From the NCBI RefSeq assembly GCF_900113085.1, contig NZ_FOOC01000002.1, forward strand, positions 124,001 to 188,000: DNA of 64,000 nt, read 5' to 3'. Below, one piece after another: positions 47,719-56,572 of this stretch. The notes under the pieces were generated by a model. The model was not told the origin of the DNA. It made no database searches and worked only from the letters and a program-made list of their open reading frames with translations. The translations under genes and the position numbers were made by a program. Each line of letters starts with the position of its first letter. Positions within the stretch are counted from its first letter, which is position 1. This DNA comes from Fontimonas thermophila (GTDB taxonomy: Bacteria > Pseudomonadota > Gammaproteobacteria > Nevskiales > Nevskiaceae).

Positions 47719-48813
47719 TTATTGAGGCCGGCCGAGGCAGGTGGTGCCGACAATCTCGCCACCACCCAGGCATCGTCCGTCCGCGTAGAGCACGCAGTAC
47801 TGTCCGGCGACGACTGCGCGCTGCGGCGTTGCAAAGCGCACCCGCACGCCATCACCCACGGGTTCGGCAGTGCAGGCCTGCAATGCCTGGCGGTGACGGA
47901 TGCGCGCAAGCAATGGGATGTCAGGCGTTGGCGGTGGCCCCAGCCAGTTGAAGACCCCAGTCAAAAGCTCGCGGCACATCAGCCAGGGGTGCTGGGCATC
48001 CTGGGAGACGATCAGCGCTTTGCGTTCCGTGTCTTTGGCGATCACATACCACGGGGCTTCGCGGGTACCGCGCGTGCCGCCGATCCCCAGGCCGCGCCGC
48101 TGGCCCAGCGTGTAGTACATCAGACCTTGATGCGTGCCGATCTCGCGGCCACGATCGTCGATGATCGGACCGGGATCGGGTTTGAGATAGCGTGCGAGAA
48201 AGGCGCGGAATTCGCGCTCGCCGATGAAGCAAATTCCGGTCGAATCTTTCTTCCGGTGCACAGGCAACCCGGCGCGCTGGGCGATGCTGCGCACCTCGGG
48301 TTTCGTCAGTGTGCCGATCGGGAACAACACGCGTTCGAAATGCGCACGCGCAACCGCGGCGAGAAAGTAGGTCTGGTCTTTGTTTTCATCGACGGCGCGC
48401 AAAAGGTGCGGTCCATCTTCGTGTGGCTCGATGCGGGCGTAGTGGCCGGTGGCGACGAAATCCGCGCCCAGGCGCAGCGCATAATCGCGGAACGGCTGAA
48501 ATTTGACTTCGCGGTTGCACAGTACGTCCGGGTTCGGGGTTTTGCCGGATGCGTAATCGGCTAGAAAGCGCGCGAACACGCGCTCCCGGTACTCATGGGA
48601 GAAGTCCACGCGGTGCAGCGGGATGTCGAGTTCCTCGCAGACACGGCGTGCGTCCTGAAAATCTTCGGCCGCGGTGCAATAGCCTTGCTCATCCTCGGTC
48701 CAGTTGACCATGAACAGGCCGGATACGCGGAACCCCTGTTCCTTGAGCAGATAGGCGGACACGGAGGAATCGACACCCCCGGACATGCCGACGACAACAT
48801 GAGGTGCCTGCAC
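47719..48813 (-). CDS. mnmA: tRNA-specific 2-thiouridylase MnmA
   Basis: This 364-residue enzyme puts sulfur on U34 of tRNA Lys, Glu and Gln. It has the PP-loop VVGMSGGVDSSVSAYLL (about 7-23), the first catalytic Cys in NPDVLCNREVKF (about 102), TGHYARI and the second Cys in STGICFIGERE (about 200). The nudJ-like gene is 10 bp upstream on the same strand, the same pairing as in E. coli. The tRNA-Lys (TTT) gene in this window encodes one of its substrates. Confidence 0.97.
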   Translation of the reverse strand: MQAPHVVVGMSGGVDSSVSAYLLKEQGFRVSGLFMVNWTEDEQGYCTAAEDFQDARRVCEELDIPLHRVDFSHEYRERVFARFLADYASGKTPNPDVLCNREVKFQPFRDYALRLGADFVATGHYARIEPHEDGPHLLRAVDENKDQTYFLAAVARAHFERVLFPIGTLTKPEVRSIAQRAGLPVHRKKDSTGICFIGEREFRAFLARYLKPDPGPIIDDRGREIGTHQGLMYYTLGQRRGLGIGGTRGTREAPWYVIAKDTERKALIVSQDAQHPWLMCRELLTGVFNWLGPPPTPDIPLLARIRHRQALQACTAEPVGDGVRVRFATPQRAVVAGQYCVLYADGRCLGGGEIVGTTCLGRPQ

Positions 48814-48823
48814 GTCGTACCGC

Positions 48824-49267
48824 CTACAGATGTGCGATCAAATCCAGCGGATAGCGCCGGCCGGCGAGGTAATCATCGACGCAGCGCAAGACCATGGGGC
48901 TGCGGTGACGCTCGCAACTGGCGAGAAGTTCCGCGCGCGTGAGCCACAGTGGGCGCAGGATGCCGCTGTCGAGCGTCAGCTCCGGACGCTCACGCAGCGC
49001 ACGCGCGACGAAAGCGATGCGCAGAAAACCGTAGTCGAGATCGGGGGGATCGAAGTGGTAGAGCCCGAGTACGGCGAGGGGTTCCACCTCCCAGCGTGTT
49101 TCCTCGAGGGTCTCGCGCCGGGCTGCCGCGATCAGGGTCTCGTGCTGTTCCCAGTGTCCCGCCGGCTGATTCAGCAGCACGCGGCCACTGACCTCCTCCT
49201 CGACGACCAGAAAACGCCCCTCGCGTTCGACGATGCAGGCGACGACGACGTGCGGCGACCAGTTCAT
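48824..49267 (-). CDS. NudJ-like Nudix hydrolase
   Basis: This 147-residue pyrophosphohydrolase resembles NudJ/YmfB (HMP-PP, thiamine-PP or nucleotide hydrolysis). The Nudix box runs from Gly37 to Trp59 (GHWEQHETLIAAARRETLEE is its start); all catalytic Glu are present, but the late Gly of G-x5-E-x7-REUxEExGU is Arg58. It opens SPHVVVACIVEREGRFLVVE, the NudJ pattern. It overlaps gspN by 4 bp and precedes mnmA, so T2SS transcripts may run on into both genes. Confidence 0.85.
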   Translation of the reverse strand: MNWSPHVVVACIVEREGRFLVVEEEVSGRVLLNQPAGHWEQHETLIAAARRETLEETRWEVEPLAVLGLYHFDPPDLDYGFLRIAFVARALRERPELTLDSGILRPLWLTRAELLASCERHRSPMVLRCVDDYLAGRRYPLDLIAHL

Positions 49268-50025
49268 GGTGTCATCTTGCCGGTACGCCGCAGACGGTAG
49301 TAGCCCTGTGCATCGGGTGCGCCGACCGATCGCAGCAGGTTGGCGACCATCGGCGGCGCATCCGGGCGTGGTCGCAGTTGCAGGTTCAGCTCGTAGCTGC
49401 GATCGGGCTTGAGCCGGGCATCGCCCGATACGTCGAGCACCCCGGAAAGCGTATGGATCAGGGCGGTGATCTCACCGCTCTCGGTGCCGAGATCGGCCTG
49501 GTAGTCGCCAAGTAGGATCGGTTGGCGTGCCAGCGTCCAGTGCAGGCCGATGACGCGCAGCTGGCCGGTGGCGGTAACCGGCCAGCCGTCGCGCAGGCGC
49601 AGCGTGTGCACGTCGATGCCGGCCTGTCCAACGAACGGTACAAAGGACTGTCCCGCGGCGGCTGCAAGTGCGCCCAACTCGCCGCTGGCCTTGAGCGCGT
49701 CGATATGCGTGCCGCCGAATCCGATACCGAGTCGGCCATCGAGCAGCAGCGGCGTCGATGTCGTGCGCACGTGATAACCCAGACGGCCGAGCAATAGCGC
49801 CCACGGTTGCAGCGACCAGTGCAGATCGGTGAGCAGGGGCTGGCCGCCATGCATGACATAGCGCGCACTGCCGGAGACGATGGTGCCCTCGATGCCGAAC
49901 AGCCGCACCGGTGTATCCGGCTGGCGGGCGAAGACCCAGCCGTAAATGACCGCTGCCGGGGCCTGTGCGAACAGGCCCAGCACGAAGGCCGTACCGGCGG
50001 CGATCAGGAGATGGCGCGTGGTCAT
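49264..50025 (-). CDS. gspN: Type II secretion system protein N (GspN)
   Basis: The 253-residue protein has one N-terminal TM helix (about 5-28, LIAAGTAFVLGLFAQAPAAVIYGW) and a periplasmic beta-rich domain with LQPWALLLGRLGYHV and LNLQLRPRPDAPPMVANLL. It matches GspN, a non-essential T2SS component that links the platform to the outer membrane. It lies 7 bp after the gspM stop and overlaps the Nudix gene by 4 bp. Confidence 0.85.
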   Translation of the reverse strand: MTTRHLLIAAGTAFVLGLFAQAPAAVIYGWVFARQPDTPVRLFGIEGTIVSGSARYVMHGGQPLLTDLHWSLQPWALLLGRLGYHVRTTSTPLLLDGRLGIGFGGTHIDALKASGELGALAAAAGQSFVPFVGQAGIDVHTLRLRDGWPVTATGQLRVIGLHWTLARQPILLGDYQADLGTESGEITALIHTLSGVLDVSGDARLKPDRSYELNLQLRPRPDAPPMVANLLRSVGAPDAQGYYRLRRTGKMTP

Positions 50026-50032
50026 CGCAACG

Positions 50033-50524
50033 TCACTCGCGAACCAGTGTCAGCCGGGCGTTGACGACGCCAGGTGCGCTGCCGCGCTCGATCTCTGCGC
50101 TGCGCGTGGTGATGCCATAGCGTGTCTGCAGTTCCTGGATCCAGCGCAGCAGATTGGCGAACGGCACCTCGTCGATCCAGACCTTGACCTCGCGATCGCC
50201 CTCGGGCTGGATCCGTGCCGGAGGCTTGCCCAGCACCGGCGTGCGGCTGGTCTGATCGACGGCAGTGAGCAGGGAGATACGGCGATCGGCGGCGCGGCTG
50301 CTGCTCGCACGCACCTGCGCTGCGGCGCGTTCGATGCGCTCGGCGAGCAAGCGCTCCTGTTGCAAGGCCTGCGCGCGTGTGTGATGGGCCACGGCGAGCG
50401 GTTCCCAGACCAGAAGATAGCCGAGCGTGACGGCGACGACGGCGCCGCCGGTCAGCACCATGACACGTTCGCGGGGGGTTAGCCCCACGAGCGCGGTATG
50501 CAGACGGTCGATCAGATGCTTCAT
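50033..50524 (-). CDS. gspM: Type II secretion system protein M (GspM)
   Basis: The 163-residue protein has a short cytoplasmic start (MKHLIDRLHTALVGLTPRER), one TM helix (about 22-40) and a periplasmic ferredoxin-like domain. It pairs with GspL in the inner-membrane platform. The ATG overlaps the gspL stop (ATGA). The frame is open much further upstream, but that part overlaps gspL in another frame and is not real. Confidence 0.88.
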   Translation of the reverse strand: MKHLIDRLHTALVGLTPRERVMVLTGGAVVAVTLGYLLVWEPLAVAHHTRAQALQQERLLAERIERAAAQVRASSSRAADRRISLLTAVDQTSRTPVLGKPPARIQPEGDREVKVWIDEVPFANLLRWIQELQTRYGITTRSAEIERGSAPGVVNARLTLVRE

Positions 50525-51726
50525 GCGGGCGTGAGCTTGATGCGGATCTGCACGCCTTCGGCGCCGGCATTCGCGGATTGCACGTCCAGACGGGCCGCGC
50601 GCGAGCGTTCGAACCAGTTTTTGAGCTGCTCGACGGCCTGCAGATTCTGCGCGCTCAGGCCGACATAGAGCGCCGATTCGCGATAGTGCACGGTCTGGAC
50701 GGCGAGGCCGGGAACCGCGGCGACTGCGTCTGCGGTTGCGGCGAGCAGGGTCAGGAAGGCCGGCCCCGCGCCGCTGCCGGCCAGCCGTGCGAGCTGGCGA
50801 TCGAGTTGGGTGGGCAAATCGACGATGCGCGCGTCGTTCGGGAAAATCTCGGCATAACGCTGGCGATTGGCGGCCGACAGCGTGTCGAGTGCCTTGCCGA
50901 GCCGGTACGCCTGTACGCCATGCAATGTGACACCCAGCAGAATGACGCAGCCGGCCAGCGCGGCGGTCAGCCGCCATGGCCGCCACAGACGCAGCCAGTC
51001 TTGACGCGCCGAGTATCCGCCCTGCAGCAGGTTGATCGCGTGCGCTTCGCGCAGGTTCTGCAACAGGGCTTCGAGCGGATGGGCAAAACCATGCAGCGCT
51101 TCCACCGGCCAGGTGAGCGTGGTCGGATCGAAAGCCTGTTCGCGCGGCACGATAATCCGCAGTGCACGGGTCCTTTCGGGATCGGCAATCTGCAGGCACA
51201 GCACGAGATCTTCACGCTGGCACACGAAGCCGCCACCGAGATGGGTGCGGACGATGATTTCGTTGCCATCGATGAGCAGGCTGAAATGGCGATCGTCGGG
51301 AACGGGCAGCGCGAGCACGTCCGGAATCATCGCATCCGGTCGCAGGCCGCGTTCGGTGAAGAATCCCAGCCACTGCGCCATGCGCGCATGGGCGACGACG
51401 GCGACCGGCCAGCTGCCATCCGCCTGGCGGTTACCCAAGGCAAAATGCAAAGTCTCGACATCGTCCGCGAGTTGATCTTCGAGCGCGAACGGTATGGCTT
51501 GCAGGGCCTTGCTGGCTTGTCTGACTGGCAGACGTACCGACGCCAGCCGCACGTCGGCGGACGGCACCAGTACGACGACGCGGCGGTTTTGCGCAAGCGG
51601 CAATAGGGTTTCCAATGGCGCCTGCTCGATGGCGAACGACGCCACTGCGTCGCTCCGGGCGATGCAGTAAGCCGTGATGGCGCCGGGTTCGGCGGCGCGC
51701 AGGTGGATGTAAAGGGTCTCGCGCAC
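50521..51726 (-). CDS. gspL: Type II secretion system protein L (GspL)
   Basis: The 401-residue platform protein has an actin-like cytoplasmic domain (about 1-235), a TM helix (about 245-265, LTAALAGCVILLGVTLHGV) and a periplasmic ferredoxin-like domain. It recruits the GspE ATPase, encoded outside this window. The gene ends one base before the gspK stop's neighbour; the order G-H-I-J-K-L-M-N is intact. Confidence 0.9.
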   Translation of the reverse strand: MRETLYIHLRAAEPGAITAYCIARSDAVASFAIEQAPLETLLPLAQNRRVVVLVPSADVRLASVRLPVRQASKALQAIPFALEDQLADDVETLHFALGNRQADGSWPVAVVAHARMAQWLGFFTERGLRPDAMIPDVLALPVPDDRHFSLLIDGNEIIVRTHLGGGFVCQREDLVLCLQIADPERTRALRIIVPREQAFDPTTLTWPVEALHGFAHPLEALLQNLREAHAINLLQGGYSARQDWLRLWRPWRLTAALAGCVILLGVTLHGVQAYRLGKALDTLSAANRQRYAEIFPNDARIVDLPTQLDRQLARLAGSGAGPAFLTLLAATADAVAAVPGLAVQTVHYRESALYVGLSAQNLQAVEQLKNWFERSRAARLDVQSANAGAEGVQIRIKLTPA

Positions 51727-52674
51727 TTATTGCGTATCGATGCTGCGCCCGAGGACGACCGGTATGCCGGACCGGGGGCGGAAGTACCAACTATACAGCG
51801 CGACCCGGCTGCTGCCTACGAAGACCTCGGCGCGCAGCATGAAATACCGGCTGGTCACGCTCATCAGACTTTGGTCCGCGTCCTGGGCGGTGTAGAGCGC
51901 GCGTTCGTTGAACAGCTCGGAGACGCTCGCGGCCGGCTTTTCGGCACGCTCGCGGACGAACTGCTCGATTTCCGGGCGCGGCTGCGCGGCGAGTGCCTGC
52001 AGCAGCACTGGCGGTGCGGTGTTCACGTTGATCGGTACGCCGGTTTCAGGCAGTGCTGTAACCAGATTGGCGAGCCGCGCGTAGATTTCCGGGGTGACGC
52101 CCTTGACCGCGAGCAGTTCCGAGACACTGGTGAACAGCCGGTTGGCGACGCGATAGGGCGGGTCGATGCCAAGATATTCGGTGTCCTCGGCACCATCGAA
52201 GCCGGTCGGTTCACTATCGGCGTCGGCCCAGTCGCGGATTGCCGCGGCCAGCGCATGGGCCTGGAATTCGTCGGCGATCTCGGCGCGGCTGAGCAGGCGC
52301 ACGAAGATTTCTTGCTGTTTCTTGAATTCGGCAGGTGTGGCTGCTGCAAGATTGTTGAGGTTGTACAGCCCCTGTAGATCGATCACCTGTCCACGAATGA
52401 AACCCTCATCGATGGGCAGATAGTCCACGGGATGTGCCCAGGCGTCGGCATAGGAGTCGGTCTGGTTATCCTCGAGGTCGCGCTCGAGGATGGACTTGAC
52501 CCAGGACTCCACGCCATCGGCATACCACCAGGCGCGTTCCGAATCCTGCAGGTTCGCCGTCCGCCGGATCGCGATCTGGGTTGAGCTCAAGATCGCCGCG
52601 GATGCGATCGCAGCGAGTGCGACGACGAGCACGGCGGTGATCAGCGCGATTCCGGATTGCGGGCGGCGCATCAT
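51727..52674 (-). CDS. gspK: Type II secretion system minor pseudopilin K (GspK)
   Basis: The 315-residue pseudopilin starts MMRRPQSGIALITAVLVVAL. The prepilin cleavage site is before Ile after Ser-Gly, and the Glu at +5 is absent, as is normal for GspK, which caps the pilus tip. Large periplasmic domain with GQVIDLQGLYNLNN. The ATG overlaps the gspJ stop by 4 bases. Residues that could be read upstream lie inside gspJ and are not part of it. Confidence 0.92.
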   Translation of the reverse strand: MMRRPQSGIALITAVLVVALAAIASAAILSSTQIAIRRTANLQDSERAWWYADGVESWVKSILERDLEDNQTDSYADAWAHPVDYLPIDEGFIRGQVIDLQGLYNLNNLAAATPAEFKKQQEIFVRLLSRAEIADEFQAHALAAAIRDWADADSEPTGFDGAEDTEYLGIDPPYRVANRLFTSVSELLAVKGVTPEIYARLANLVTALPETGVPINVNTAPPVLLQALAAQPRPEIEQFVRERAEKPAASVSELFNERALYTAQDADQSLMSVTSRYFMLRAEVFVGSSRVALYSWYFRPRSGIPVVLGRSIDTQ

Positions 52675-53420
52675 TCGCTGGCTTCGCTTATATCGCCGCG
52701 AGGGGGTTGCGGAGCAGTCTCTGCACTCGGCGATTCGCCGGTACGTCCGCTGTCGATTCCCAGCCGGAACAGGTAGCGCAGCTCGCCGATGTCTTTGGTG
52801 CGCAGGGTGATTTCCACCGCCATCGGCGGTGCGATCTGGGCCGGCTGCCGGTCCGCCGTATCCGGCGGCCAGCGCGGATGCCATTCCCGCTGTGCATCGA
52901 GATACTGCCAGCGCAGATCTTCCAGATCCTCGAGCAGCACGTTTTCCACGGGTTTGCTGTCCTGGGCTTGATCGAGCACCCGCCAGGACATGCGGATCAG
53001 CTTGCCGTCCTCGTAGCGGTAGGCGACGCGCTCCAGTGTCGGACGCGGCAGATTCAGCGGATTGCGCCAGCCGCCGCGCGTGAATTCGACATCGCCGCGA
53101 TCACTTGCGCGCAGCGCGGGTTGCAGGTCGCCGAAACCATCGCGTGCGGGGCGGTTGCGGACCTGCTGGAAATCATTGCGCAGCCGCAGATACGCTTTCT
53201 GCAATTGCGCCAGCCGGGTTTGCGCGGCTTCGACCTGCCGGCGGGTTTTCAGCACCGAGTCGAGGCCGCCGTAGGCCATCAGCGAGAACACGGCGAAGAT
53301 CGCGATGACGACGATCAGTTCGAGCAGTGTGAAACCACTCTGTCGATGGCCGCCCCTGGCGCGGGACGGATCCCGCCTGCGGGAACTATCGCCTGTTGGC
53401 GTCACTTGCACTGACATCAT
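52671..53420 (-). CDS. gspJ: Type II secretion system minor pseudopilin J (GspJ)
   Basis: The 249-residue protein has an N-terminal extension to about residue 28, then the prepilin peptidase site SGFTLLELIVVIAIFAVF with the +5 Glu. The extension (MMSVQVTPTGDSSRRRDPSR) is long for a pseudopilin leader. The C-terminal tail after about 225 is Pro/Ser/Glu-rich. It forms the tip complex with GspI and GspK. The start overlaps the gspI stop (ATGA). Confidence 0.88.
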   Translation of the reverse strand: MMSVQVTPTGDSSRRRDPSRARGGHRQSGFTLLELIVVIAIFAVFSLMAYGGLDSVLKTRRQVEAAQTRLAQLQKAYLRLRNDFQQVRNRPARDGFGDLQPALRASDRGDVEFTRGGWRNPLNLPRPTLERVAYRYEDGKLIRMSWRVLDQAQDSKPVENVLLEDLEDLRWQYLDAQREWHPRWPPDTADRQPAQIAPPMAVEITLRTKDIGELRYLFRLGIDSGRTGESPSAETAPQPPRGDISEASE

Positions 53421-53785
53421 TGACGCCCCGTGTCGGCGATGAAGGCCGACAGGCTCGCGGCATCGCCCTCGCGCGTCGGTGAGGGGATGCGGATGTCGAT
53501 GCGGCGCAGATGGGCATCTTCGGTTTTTTTGACTTCGACCTCCCATTTCCAGGTGCGGCCGGCCATGTGCATCTCGCCGTCCGAGCGGCCGAGGTCGGGC
53601 CAGGTCGGTTGCAGTGCGATTTCGGTGAGCCGGTTGTGCGCAACCCACAGCGCGATGGTGCGTTCGCGCAGGCGTGCGGCATTGTCGGCATAACGGGCCA
53701 TGCCCGCGAGAATCGCGGCCATCGCGATCGCAAGCACGGTGACGGCGACCAGCATTTCGACGAGCGTGAAGCCGCGCTCATCCAT
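53417..53785 (-). CDS. gspI: Type II secretion system minor pseudopilin I (GspI)
   Basis: The 122-residue protein has leader MDERG followed by FTLVEMLVAVTVLAIAMAAI, with the +5 Glu, a hydrophobic helix and a small globular domain. It has the usual NRLTEIALQPTWP segment. It shares one base with gspH and overlaps gspJ by 4 bp. It nucleates the tip of the pseudopilus. Confidence 0.92.
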   Translation of the reverse strand: MDERGFTLVEMLVAVTVLAIAMAAILAGMARYADNAARLRERTIALWVAHNRLTEIALQPTWPDLGRSDGEMHMAGRTWKWEVEVKKTEDAHLRRIDIRIPSPTREGDAASLSAFIADTGRQ

Positions 53786-54384
53786 CAGGCCGGCCTCTCC
53801 TGATCGAGCATGTCGAGCGGCTCGCGGCGGATTTGTCCGAGCAGTGTGCCGGCGATCCGCCAGCCTTGCCGCAGGTTTTGCGCGCGGACGTCGAGCACGA
53901 AGGGGCTGAATTCTCCGCTGGACAGAATCATCACCTGCGGGCGTAGCGGTGGGCGATCGTCGTCGGTTTCGTCGGCGGCGCGCGGTATCGGTGCGGCGGT
54001 GTCACCGGTGGTGGGTGTCACGATCTCCTGTGCCGGAGGGACCGGTCGATCCTCGACCCGCAGTGCCAGCTGCAGCGGCGGGGGCAAGCGCCGCGGCCGC
54101 AGCGGTCCTTCCGCAACCGGCAGCCACTGTCCATCCGATCCGATGACGAGGAACTGATAGCCCTGATCGGTGTAGCGGAAGCCCAGTTCACGGCCATTGA
54201 GCTCCGCCTCTTCCTGGGCCAGCCGGAACAGCTGCTCCAGACGCCTGGCCTCGCTGTCGAGTGTATCGATGCTGGCGCGGTCGCCGACCGACAGCGTCGC
54301 AAACGTCAGCATGATGCCGATGATCAGGACGACGACGAGAATTTCGACGAGCGTGAAGCCACCTGCGTGCTGCCGGTCGAACAT
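53785..54384 (-). CDS. gspH: Type II secretion system minor pseudopilin H (GspH)
   Basis: The 199-residue protein starts MFDRQHAGG with prepilin site GFTLVEILVVVLIIGIMLTF. It carries SEARRLEQLFRLAQEEAELN, typical of GspH. A Pro/Asp-rich insertion (about 120-150, with PTTGDTAAPIPRAADETDDD) makes it longer than usual. The start at 54384 was preferred over one 27 codons upstream that would give an overlong leader. Confidence 0.9.
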   Translation of the reverse strand: MFDRQHAGGFTLVEILVVVLIIGIMLTFATLSVGDRASIDTLDSEARRLEQLFRLAQEEAELNGRELGFRYTDQGYQFLVIGSDGQWLPVAEGPLRPRRLPPPLQLALRVEDRPVPPAQEIVTPTTGDTAAPIPRAADETDDDRPPLRPQVMILSSGEFSPFVLDVRAQNLRQGWRIAGTLLGQIRREPLDMLDQERPA

Positions 54385-54457
54385 GCTGCGGCCTGCGTGG
54401 CGGGAAACAGCTGCGGGGTGCGCTGCCGCTGGCTGCACCCGGATATTCACGCCCGAC

Positions 54458-54904
54458 TCACCCACCCAGGTTCCAGTTGCCGATATCGGCGTTCACGCCC
54501 TCGCCACCGGGACGGCCGTCGGCACCCAGCGAGTACAAATCGAATTCGCCGTGCACACCGGGATACAGGTACTGGTAAGCATTTCCCCAGGGGTCCTTGG
54601 GCAGCGATTTGATATAGCCGCCGGGCGGGTAGTTGCGCGGCTCCGGTTCCCCGGCCGGCTTGGTGACCAGCGCTTCCAGGCCTTGCTGTGTGGACGGATA
54701 CGTGTAGTTGTCGAGCCTGTACATGTTGAGCTGCGACTCCAGCACGCGGATGTCCTGCTTGGCCTTGGTGATGCGAGCCTTGTCCGGGTTGTCCATAATC
54801 CGCGGCACCACGACGGCCGCCAGAATGCCGAGAATCACGACGACGACCATGATCTCGATGAGCGTAAAGCCGCGCTGTCCGCGAGGGCGACGGGTGTCCG
54901 ACAT
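54458..54904 (-). CDS. gspG: Type II secretion system major pseudopilin G (GspG)
   Basis: The 148-residue major pseudopilin starts MSDTRRPRGQRG, then the cleavage site and FTLIEIMVVVVILGILAAVV. It has the family's YPSTQQGLEALV and DPWGNAYQYLYPG, and calcium-ligand Asp near the end (SLGADGRPGGEGVNADIGNW). It is the first gene of the operon, divergent from the rhombosortase over 43 bp. gspC, D, E and F are not in the window. Confidence 0.96.
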   Translation of the reverse strand: MSDTRRPRGQRGFTLIEIMVVVVILGILAAVVVPRIMDNPDKARITKAKQDIRVLESQLNMYRLDNYTYPSTQQGLEALVTKPAGEPEPRNYPPGGYIKSLPKDPWGNAYQYLYPGVHGEFDLYSLGADGRPGGEGVNADIGNWNLGG

Positions 54905-54947
54905 GGCGCTGTGACCGTAGGAAGAAGGCAAGAAAACCGTTGCTGCG

Positions 54948-55583
54948 ATGATAACAAACTCGCTTTACCGCTCCGCGGCCGTTTGGCGTGCGCCGGCGGT
55001 GCTGATGCTGCTGCTCGTGCTCGTGGAGCTGGGCGGCGATGTGTGCCGCGCCGCGCTCGCCTACGACCGCGCGGCCATCGCCGCTGGCGAGTGGTGGCGC
55101 CTGCTCACCGGCAATTTCGCGCATCTGGGGTGGTATCACCTGTTTCTCAACGAATTGGGCTTGCTGGTGTTGGTGCTGCTATGCCCGGAACCCTTGCCGG
55201 CCTGGGTCTGGGTGCGCCGGGTCCTGCTGTTGTCGCTGGGTATGACCGGTGGTTTGTTCGTTTTCGTGCCGGATGTGCACGGCTATGTCGGGATGTCCGG
55301 CGTCATTCATGGACTATTCGTGCTGGGCTTGATGCCGCAGGTGCTGCGGCGTGACCTCATCGCGCTGGGTTGCCTGCTGTATCTCATCGGTAAAATCCTC
55401 TGGGAGTTGTACGCCGGCGCACCCGTGTCCGACGAAGCGGCGATCGGCGGGCGAGTGGTCGTCGAATCGCATTTGTTCGGCACGCTGTCCGCGTTCGTTT
55501 ACGCTGCCATCTTCGGCAGTTTTCGTGGAAACGAAGCAAGGGCGCCGGGTTCTCCATCCGCCACGTCAGGAATTCCGCGATGA
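54948..55583 (+). CDS. rrtA: Rhombosortase (rhomboid-family GlyGly-CTERM protease)
   Basis: The 211-residue intramembrane serine protease has six predicted TM helices. The catalytic Ser117 lies in VGMSGVIHG and the catalytic His175 in VESHLFGTLSAF; HLGWYHLFLNELGLL (about 59-73) holds the oxyanion His/Asn. It matches rhombosortase, which cuts the C-terminal GlyGly-CTERM tail from T2SS substrates. It starts 43 bp from divergent gspG and overlaps fabD by 4 bp, so it is cotranscribed with fatty-acid genes. No GlyGly-CTERM protein is in the window. Confidence 0.88.
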   Translation: MITNSLYRSAAVWRAPAVLMLLLVLVELGGDVCRAALAYDRAAIAAGEWWRLLTGNFAHLGWYHLFLNELGLLVLVLLCPEPLPAWVWVRRVLLLSLGMTGGLFVFVPDVHGYVGMSGVIHGLFVLGLMPQVLRRDLIALGCLLYLIGKILWELYAGAPVSDEAAIGGRVVVESHLFGTLSAFVYAAIFGSFRGNEARAPGSPSATSGIPR

Positions 55584-56509
55584 AGTACGCGATGCTGTTT
55601 CCGGGTCAGGGGTCACAGTCCGTCGGCATGTTGTCGGCACACAACGATCCGATCGTTTCGCAGACGTTCGAGGAGGCCTCGGATGTGCTCGGCTGGGATC
55701 TGGCTGCACTGGTGCGCGAAGGGCCGGCAGAGGAACTCAACCGCACCGAACGGACACAGCCGGCTTTGCTCGCCGCGGACATTGCCGTCTGGCGTCTGTG
55801 GCAGGCCCAGGGGCTGCCGCAACCGGCGGCGGTGGCCGGGCATAGCCTCGGGGAATACGCGGCCCTGGTCGCTGCGCAGAGCTTGCGTTTCGCCGACGGG
55901 CTCAGGCTGGTGGAGCTGCGCGGCCGTCTCATGCAAACGGCCGTTCCGCACGGCGAGGGCGGCATGGCTGCCGTGATCGGTCTTGATGATGCCCAGGTCG
56001 AGGCGTTGTGCCAGGCCTGTCCGGTCGACGGTGTCCTCGAGCCAGCCAACTTCAACTCGCCGGGTCAGGTCGTCGTCGCCGGTCAAGCCGCGGCGATCGA
56101 ATGGGTGCTCGAGCACGCCAAGGCCCATGGGGCGCGGATGGTGGTGCGTGTGCCGATGTCGGTTCCCTCGCATTGTTCACTGCTGCGCGACGCCGCCGAG
56201 CGGTTGTTCGCGCAGATGGCGGATATTCCGTTTCACACCCCCGTCATTCCGGTGTTTCACAATCTCGACGGAAGCAGCGGACGTGACGGTGCGGCGATCC
56301 GCGTGGCCTTGCGCGAACAGCTATACCGTCCGGTGCAGTGGACGCGCGTGATCCATGCGCTCGCCGGCGCGGGCGTGTCGCTGTTTTTCGAATGCGGACC
56401 GGGCAAGGTGTTGTGCGGGCTGAACAAGCGCATTCTCAAGGATGCGCCGGCCGTGCCGCTCGAGGATCCGGCCGGGCTCGACAAGGCCAGGGCCCTGCTC
56501 TCGGCCTGA
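55580..56509 (+). CDS. fabD: Malonyl-CoA:ACP transacylase FabD
   Basis: This 309-residue enzyme loads malonyl groups on ACP. It has FPGQGSQSVGM at the start, catalytic Ser in AGHSLGEYAALVAA (about 93) and catalytic His in VPSHCSLL (about 201). It is normally preceded by plsX-fabH in gammaproteobacteria; here the rhombosortase takes that place, overlapping the start by 4 bp. Confidence 0.97.
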   Translation: MKYAMLFPGQGSQSVGMLSAHNDPIVSQTFEEASDVLGWDLAALVREGPAEELNRTERTQPALLAADIAVWRLWQAQGLPQPAAVAGHSLGEYAALVAAQSLRFADGLRLVELRGRLMQTAVPHGEGGMAAVIGLDDAQVEALCQACPVDGVLEPANFNSPGQVVVAGQAAAIEWVLEHAKAHGARMVVRVPMSVPSHCSLLRDAAERLFAQMADIPFHTPVIPVFHNLDGSSGRDGAAIRVALREQLYRPVQWTRVIHALAGAGVSLFFECGPGKVLCGLNKRILKDAPAVPLEDPAGLDKARALLSA

Positions 56510-56572
56510 TCGTCCGGCGGGATGTTATCCTTGCGTTGACGGAAATCCAGATAACCCTTGCGAAGGGGAGAC

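Noticed and set aside
50033-51199. Apparent long gspM reaching into gspL
   Set aside because: The extra part overlaps gspL in another frame; gspM starts at 50524 with the ATGA overlap.
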